DNA of 12,267 bases from Desulforamulus profundi (GTDB lineage Bacteria; Bacillota_B; Desulfotomaculia; Desulfotomaculales; Desulfotomaculaceae): NCBI RefSeq assembly GCF_002607855.1, contig NZ_AWQQ01000036.1:1-12267 (forward strand), read 5' to 3'. The position numbers and the translations under genes are program-made. The notes under the pieces are model-generated. The model saw only the letters and a program-made list of their open reading frames with translations. It did no database searches and had not been told where the DNA came from. Of this stretch, positions 8,862 through 12,267 are shown piece after piece; the stretch's first letter is position 1, and every line of letters starts with the position of its first letter.

Positions 8862-8937
8862 GGCCCCTTGGTCAAGTGGTCTAAGACACCGCCCTTTCAC
8901 GGCGGTAACACGGGTTCGAATCCCGTAGGGGTCACCA
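8862..8937 (+). tRNA. tRNA-Glu (anticodon TTC)
   Basis: The acceptor GGCCCCT pairs with AGGGGTC (one G-T pair), the anticodon loop is CTTTCAC (TTC at 8896-8898), and CCA is encoded. Confidence 0.95.
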
Positions 8938-8944
8938 TAAATAC

Positions 8945-9020
<76 letters not shown>

Positions 9021-9022
9021 AT

Positions 9023-9057
9023 AGAAACCCCACTTAAGACAGTGAGGTTTCTTTTTT
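9023..9057 (+). terminator. Rho-independent terminator of the tRNA cluster
   Basis: An 11-bp stem with one mismatch (AGAAACCCCAC 9023-9033 with GTGAGGTTTCT 9042-9052) and an 8-base loop is followed by a run of six T. Confidence 0.88.
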
Positions 9058-9079
9058 ACTTGCAACCACAAGTAAAGTT

Positions 9080-9094
9080 GGGGACGGTTCTTGA
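9080..9094 (+). repeat. Left 15-bp terminal inverted repeat
   Basis: GGGGACGGTTCTTGA; the exact reverse complement is at 10205-10219. The identity stops abruptly on both sides. Confidence 0.8.
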
Positions 9095-9096
9095 AG

Positions 9097-9208
9097 GGGG
9101 CAATCGGAAGTTTTGCATGCAAAAGGCTCAACCGTCAGATATTAGCTGATTGTTGAGCCTTTAATAATACTTACGCAAAAAACTAAGCGCAAAATTTTTG
9201 ATTGCCCC
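9097..9208. repeat. Large imperfect palindrome containing a strong hairpin
   Basis: Arms 9097-9116 and 9189-9208 match as an inverted repeat at 17 of 20 bases, including GGGGCAATC/GATTGCCCC. Nested within is a hairpin with a perfect 11-bp stem (AAAGGCTCAAC 9122-9132 with GTTGAGCCTTT 9152-9162) and an inner TCAG/CTGA stem. It may be a terminator for the recombinase gene on the minus strand or the folded end of a mobile element. No gene is seen in 9058-9246. Confidence 0.65.
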
Positions 9209-9224
9209 AGAAGAACGAAGTCGC
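9209..9224 (+). repeat. Inner inverted repeat, left copy
   Basis: AGAAGAACGAAGTCGC matches the reverse complement of 10160-10175 at 15 of 16 positions. It directly follows the large palindrome. Confidence 0.65.
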
Positions 9225-9246
9225 GACTTTCCCGGGCTATGGGGTT

Positions 9247-9909
9247 TTAATTTTGTGTCTTTGCCTTTTGATTTTTAATTTTGCTGTATTTTGCATACTT
9301 ATTGTATATCGTGTATATTTCTTCATAAATTTGACTTGATTTGGGCATACCTAAGTATGCCTTGAAATACTTTCGCAACACCTCAAGGGCTATATCCGAT
9401 AAAATGGTATATCGGTTTGTATTATGCTTGGCGTTTTCTACCCGAACCCGCATGCTTTTACTGCAAATATCACAAATCTTTAACCTGGCTACTTCTCCAA
9501 CCCGTAAGCCGCTTCCGTAAATTAACACCAGAATAGCTTTGTGTTTAAGATTAGCGGTTGCATTTAAGATCGCCAGCACATCCTGCTTTGGAGGGATTAC
9601 CGGAAGTTTACGGTTTCTTTTCATCCGTGGGATTTTCTTTGGATTCCATTCCTTATCCACTATACAGGTATAAAAAAACTTAATGGCAGAAATGTAGTTA
9701 TTAATGGTTCCCGGGGAAAGACCTTTTTCCTTCTTAAGATAAAGGATGTATTGCTGGATATCGCTTTCCGTAATGTCTTCCCTGCATTTATGCTTGTCCT
9801 GCATAAAATTTACAAATGCATTAATCCTTCGCAAATATGCTTCTCTTGATGATTCTGGAGTCCCTTTGAGTTCGAAATATAGGTTTATCTCTTGTTCATA
9901 GTGATTCAT
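9247..9909 (-). CDS. Tyrosine recombinase/integrase, C-terminally truncated
   Basis: This 220-residue minus-strand protein starts at ATG (9907-9909) behind a good AGGAGGT (9916-9922). Residues 1-95 form an N-terminal SAM-like DNA-binding domain (SREAYLRRINAFVNF; GLSPGTINNYISAIKFFY). Residues 105-186 begin the catalytic domain, with Arg136 in YGSGLRVGEVARL and a likely catalytic Lys161 in VENAKHNTNRY. After about residue 186 the sequence becomes Lys/Tyr/Asn-rich and stops. The HxxR motif, the second His/Trp and the nucleophilic Tyr are absent, compared with about 300 residues in full family members. It should therefore be unable to cut DNA. It resembles recombinases I associate with IS91-type transposase genes in Firmicutes, but no transposase is present here. 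AT content is visibly higher than in neighbouring genes. Confidence 0.85.
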   Translation of the reverse strand: MNHYEQEINLYFELKGTPESSREAYLRRINAFVNFMQDKHKCREDITESDIQQYILYLKKEKGLSPGTINNYISAIKFFYTCIVDKEWNPKKIPRMKRNRKLPVIPPKQDVLAILNATANLKHKAILVLIYGSGLRVGEVARLKICDICSKSMRVRVENAKHNTNRYTILSDIALEVLRKYFKAYLGMPKSSQIYEEIYTIYNKYAKYSKIKNQKAKTQN

Positions 9910-9995
9910 GGAAATACCTCCTGATTTTTGATGGTTTGTACACACTAATCCACCGTTTCAGAAGGTAGGAGGGGGCCTGGCTATTTTAATAAACT

Positions 9996-10025
9996 TTGTA
10001 TTTGTCTATTTGGATGTGGTATAAT
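9996..10025 (+). promoter_or_regulatory. Promoter reading into a long hairpin
   Basis: TTGTAT (9996-10001), an 18-base spacer and a perfect TATAAT (10020-10025). Transcription would begin near 10032, inside the left arm of the hairpin at 10027-10115, and run toward tctB. Confidence 0.5.
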
Positions 10026-10026
10026 C

Positions 10027-10115
10027 ATAAAAGTGAAAAGTATGCTCCTTTCTCTGGGTTTGTTTTGTTTGGCGATTAAACAATATCACAGAGAGGGCAT
10101 ACTTTTCACTTTTAT
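10027..10115 (+). repeat. 19-bp inverted repeat forming a long hairpin, possible small RNA
   Basis: ATAAAAGTGAAAAGTATGC (10027-10045) is exactly complementary to 10097-10115, with a 51-base interior that holds further complementary CTCTG/CAGAG bases. A TATAAT box lies immediately upstream and a T-rich stretch follows. It could be a mobile-element end, a hairpin origin or a small RNA. I see no coding capacity. Confidence 0.6.
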
Positions 10116-10159
10116 TATGTTATTTTATTCTGGGTAATTACTTCCAAGGCCATCGCGGA

Positions 10160-10175
10160 GCGATTTCGTTCTTCT
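10160..10175 (-). repeat. Inner inverted repeat, right copy
   Basis: GCGATTTCGTTCTTCT; the reverse complement differs from 9209-9224 at one base. Its last four bases overlap the next palindrome. Confidence 0.65.
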
Positions 10176-10211
10176 TGACTTGAATTCATAAAAATGAATT
10201 CAAGTCAAGAA
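10172..10211. repeat. Perfect 18-bp palindrome with AAAA loop
   Basis: TTCTTGACTTGAATTCAT (10172-10189), AAAA, then the exact reverse complement (10194-10211). Its right arm overlaps the 15-bp terminal repeat at 10205-10219. Confidence 0.9.
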
Positions 10212-10219
10212 CCGTCCCC
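10205..10219 (-). repeat. Right 15-bp terminal inverted repeat
   Basis: TCAAGAACCGTCCCC, the exact reverse complement of 9080-9094. It ends 2 bases before the probable tctB start codon. Confidence 0.8.
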
Positions 10220-10221
10220 GT

Positions 10222-10646
10222 TTGAATTTATTAACCGGTATCATCAGCATCCTGATTGCTGCAGCATTCTGTGTGCAGGGGAACTGCACAGCAACATTTT
10301 TCCCCTGATATTAGAAGTGTTCTTAGTGGGCACAGGTGTTTACCTGATTGTCGGAGGGATTACCTGCAAGGGTGTCAAATGTTCCAATACCACCGACCTG
10401 GCCTACGGCCGTGCTTTTCTCATGATTTTAGCCACCGTGATCTATATCGTGGCCATTAACGTGGTTGGGTTTTATATCTCCAGTTTTGTCTTTTTAACAC
10501 TGATGTCCTGGTACTTAAGCGATTGGGGGTTGAACCTGGCGTCCCTTGGCATCTCAACGGGTTTTGCCGTGATCCTTACCGGCGCCGTGTATGCCACCTT
10601 TGCCCTGTTCCTGGGTGTGCCGACCCCGCCCGGTATCCTCTTTTAA
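10222..10646 (+). CDS. tctB: Tripartite tricarboxylate transporter small subunit (TctB family), orphan, frameshifted
   Basis: TctB is the small four-helix membrane subunit of binding-protein-dependent tricarboxylate transporters. From TTG 10222 the protein begins LNLLTGIISILIAAAFCVQ, a typical TctB first helix. One C is missing at 10302-10305 (TTTTTCCCCTG), after which the family sequence continues in another frame (FPLILEVFLVGTGVYLIVGG, VVGFYISSFVFLTLMSWYL, AVYATFALFLGVPTPPGILF). Repaired, it is about 141 residues, a normal length. There is no ribosome site, because the mobile-element repeat ends 2 bases before the start. Neither the TctA channel nor the TctC binding protein is in the window, and a terminator follows directly, so the gene is probably a non-functional relic. 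An alternative ATG at 10194 falls inside the palindrome and gives non-family residues. Confidence 0.75.
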
Positions 10647-10663
10647 TGCACAGACCGGACAAG

Positions 10664-10694
10664 CCTCTGCCTATTACCAGGCAGGGGTTTTTTT
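10664..10694 (+). terminator. Rho-independent terminator after tctB
   Basis: A 9-bp stem (CCTCTGCCT 10664-10672 with AGGCAGGGG 10679-10687, one G-T pair) and a 6-base loop are followed by seven T. Confidence 0.88.
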
Positions 10695-10798
10695 GCAGCG
10701 GAAAATAACCGGCATAGCAATTTTATTGTCATAAAATAGACAGTTTCACTGTAATTAACACGACATTTAGGATTGGAAATTTAATGTTAATTTAATAA

Positions 10799-10807
10799 TG
10801 ATATAAT
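10799..10807 (+). promoter_or_regulatory. Extended -10 promoter candidate for the chemotaxis receptor
   Basis: TGATATAAT, a TGn plus a perfect TATAAT, lies about 55 bases before the receptor start in an AT-rich gap (10695-10850). No clear -35 box is visible, and it does not resemble a sigma-D motility promoter. Confidence 0.4.
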
Positions 10808-10861
10808 TCGTCAAATTTTTCCTAAAAATTTTCCTAACAAGCAGAATAAGGGGTGCGGTGG

Positions 10862-12045
10862 GTGCTGCAAAGTGTGAAAACAAAACTTCTGGTTCCACTG
10901 GTTATACTGGTAAGTATTTCTCTTGTTACATTGGTGACACTGAGCTACCGGCAAATGAGAGACGCTATTTTGGATCAAGAACAGGTTGGCTACCGCAACA
11001 TCGAGTCCATTGTCAGGAATGACCTGGAGGCGGTGTTTACCTCCGCCAGAATGGGACTTACCGGTATCATTCACATGCCGGATATTCAGCAGGCCTTTGC
11101 CGAAAGGAACAGGGAGGAGCTCTTACGGCTCACCGCTCCCATCTTTGAACAGGCCAAAAGGGACGGCATTGAGCAAATTCAGTTTCACCTGCCGCCGGCC
11201 ACATCTTTTCTGCGCCTGCACCAACCCAAAAAATTTGGGGATGATTTGTCCTCCTTCCGGGCCACCGTTATGCAAAGCAATAAGGAAAAGAAATTGGTGG
11301 CCGGGTTGGAGGAGGGACGTGGAGGTTATGGCTTCCGGGTGGTTGCTCCGGTTTTTTACCAGGGCGAACATATCGGCAGCGCTGAATACGGCATGGGGTT
11401 TAATCCCAAACTATTGGCCCGGTGGAAGGAACAATGCGGCGGGGAATTCTTCATGTATCCCTACGCCAGCAGCGGTGTGGCATGGCAGAAGGTTGACAAA
11501 AATAAACCCCTGGCCGGAACAAGCGAAAGGGATCCCCTGGCGGTGGATGCCGGCGAGGTGAAGAAAGCCATGTCCGGCAAGGGAGTTCACTCGGTGTATT
11601 TGAATAACGCGGCGGCGGCTGTCCTGATTATTCCCGTTTATGACTACAGCGGTGTTCCCATCAGTATGTAAAGGCCAACCTGGACCGCACAGGGATATTG
11701 AAGCAACTGGACAATGTCCTGCGGGACAGTGCCATTCACCTGGTCCTTTCCCTGCTGGTATTGGGAGTCATCCTGTTCGCTTTAATTGGCAAAATCCTTG
11801 GCCCCCTCAACCGGATTTCGGAAAATATGGCCATCGTGGCCCAGGGGGACTTAACCCGAGATTTTCACGTCCAGGGGAATGATGAGGTGGCCAGGCTGGG
11901 TCACAGTTTTAACACCATGCTGCATAATTTCAGGCAGCTCATGGGTCAAACCTGTAAAGTCGCCAGGCAGCTCATTGATTCCAGCAAATCCCTCAACATG
12001 TTATGGTGGCTAAAGATGTCAAGACATTTTTTTGAACTTGTTTAA
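10862..12045 (+). pseudogene. Methyl-accepting chemotaxis protein, dCache_3-type sensor plus HAMP, signalling domain missing
   Basis: GTG 10862 is preferred because AAGGGG (10848-10853) is spaced 8 bases before it; GTG 10853 is the alternative. A first membrane helix (LLVPLVILVSISLVTL, residues 9-24) is followed by an extracellular sensor with IEQIQFHLPPATSFLRLHQP, KKFGDDLSSFR and GRGGYGFRVVAPVFYQGEH, the hallmark of the dCache_3 family. The frame breaks at 11662-11663 (ATCAG where ATCCAG restores VPIQYVKANLDRTG; stop TAA 11669-11671). In the next frame come the second helix (HLVLSLLVLGVILFALIG) and a HAMP domain (ILGPLNRISENMAIVAQGDL, FNTMLHNF). Receptor-like sequence ends near LIDSSKSL (about 11,997). 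The following residues to TAA 12043 are unrelated, and no methylation or CheA-interaction domain is seen. The ligand is unknown. The first break is probably a sequence error; the loss of the signalling domain looks like an insertion or rearrangement. Confidence 0.85.
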
Positions 12046-12267
12046 GGTGGTTTTTCTCCCTCCTTTGTGTATTTTATAAGAAAAATATTACCATTAAAAC
12101 CATTTATTAACTGGTAATTAAGTAAATTTTTCCCATGCAATACTACTGCAAAAGAAAGTTGACCATAAATGTTGATAACTTTTCCTTCCACCACTAATGT
12201 ACCGATATTTCACGCACCCGTTCCAGTCATGGGCTTGCGGCCGCCAGGGAATTTAAGGTCGGTAGGA
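12000..12267. other. Unrecognised sequence at the right edge, possible mobile-element end
   Basis: No gene is supported here on either strand. The sequence turns AT-rich exactly where the receptor homology stops, and it contains the small inverted repeat ATGTC-AA-GACAT (12017-12028). The start (ATGTTATGGTGG at about 11,998) and the absence of receptor sequence suggest the end of an insertion, perhaps with its transposase beyond the window. The element type cannot be named from this piece. Confidence 0.35.

Larger units (their letters stand above)
9080..10219. mobile_element. Putative decayed mobile element bounded by 15-bp inverted repeats
   Basis: GGGGACGGTTCTTGA at 9080-9094 and its exact reverse complement at 10205-10219 enclose about 1.1 kb. 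Inside are a second inverted pair (9209-9224 and 10160-10175, 15 of 16 bases), a truncated tyrosine recombinase and several long hairpins. The GGGGACGGTTCT motif resembles repeat ends I associate with IS200-like or REP-type elements in Peptococcaceae, from memory only. No target duplication is evident. It lies between a tRNA cluster and the start of tctB. Whether it is one element or a pile-up of several is unresolved. Confidence 0.5.

Noticed and set aside
9080..10219. CRISPR array or toxin-antitoxin/defence system in the repeat-rich region
   Set aside because: The repeats are inverted pairs, not evenly spaced direct repeats with spacers, and the only gene is a truncated tyrosine recombinase.
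12000..12267. Naming the right-edge sequence as a specific insertion-sequence family
   Set aside because: The first bases vaguely recall IS21-type ends, but no transposase, matching partner end or target duplication is visible.

Overview
The window looks like part of a chromosome from a Gram-positive, endospore-forming anaerobe, probably a clostridial relative of the Desulfotomaculum/Peptococcaceae group. This rests on the gene order (PPDK regulator, pyruvate phosphate dikinase, dGTPase, DnaG primase, primary sigma factor, tRNA cluster), strong AGGAGG ribosome sites, a sigma-H-like promoter in front of dnaG, and protein character. No taxon-specific marker was searched, so the lineage is an inference.

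Layout. Positions 1-3197 hold the 3' part of ppsR and the whole of ppdK, a regulator and its target enzyme, closed by a hairpin terminator. Positions 3200-3835 are a scar-like stretch with only the C-terminal third of a thpR-type RNA 2',3'-cyclic phosphodiesterase. Positions 3851-5469 carry a flavin reductase-like protein with a cysteine cluster and dgt, 3 nt apart. Positions 5543-8585 carry the dnaG-rpoD operon, with overlapping stop and start codons. Positions 8637-9057 are a tRNA operon (Asn, Met-type CAT, Glu, Val) with its own promoter and terminator. Positions 9080-10219 look like a decayed mobile element: a C-terminally truncated tyrosine recombinase on the minus strand surrounded by several nested inverted repeats. 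Its right edge abuts the start of an orphan tctB. A terminator follows, then a dCache_3-type chemotaxis receptor gene that breaks off near 11,997; the last ~270 bases contain no gene I recognise.

The most striking global feature is that nearly every conserved gene except rpoD and the flavoprotein gene is broken by single-base losses: nine in all, two of them in the essential dnaG. At eight sites the family reading frame is restored by adding one base to a short run of identical bases; the ninth (ppsR) could also be two extra bases. No extra nonsense substitutions are seen. This pattern fits indel errors in the sequence or assembly far better than natural gene decay. The thpR truncation, the truncated integrase and the interrupted receptor gene are a different kind of damage and look biological.

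I did not find a convincing new multi-gene system. The best leads are a sigma-H-like promoter before dnaG-rpoD, a 7-base-period intergenic repeat found in three places and both orientations, and the palindrome-rich recombinase module with an internal promoter-plus-hairpin unit.
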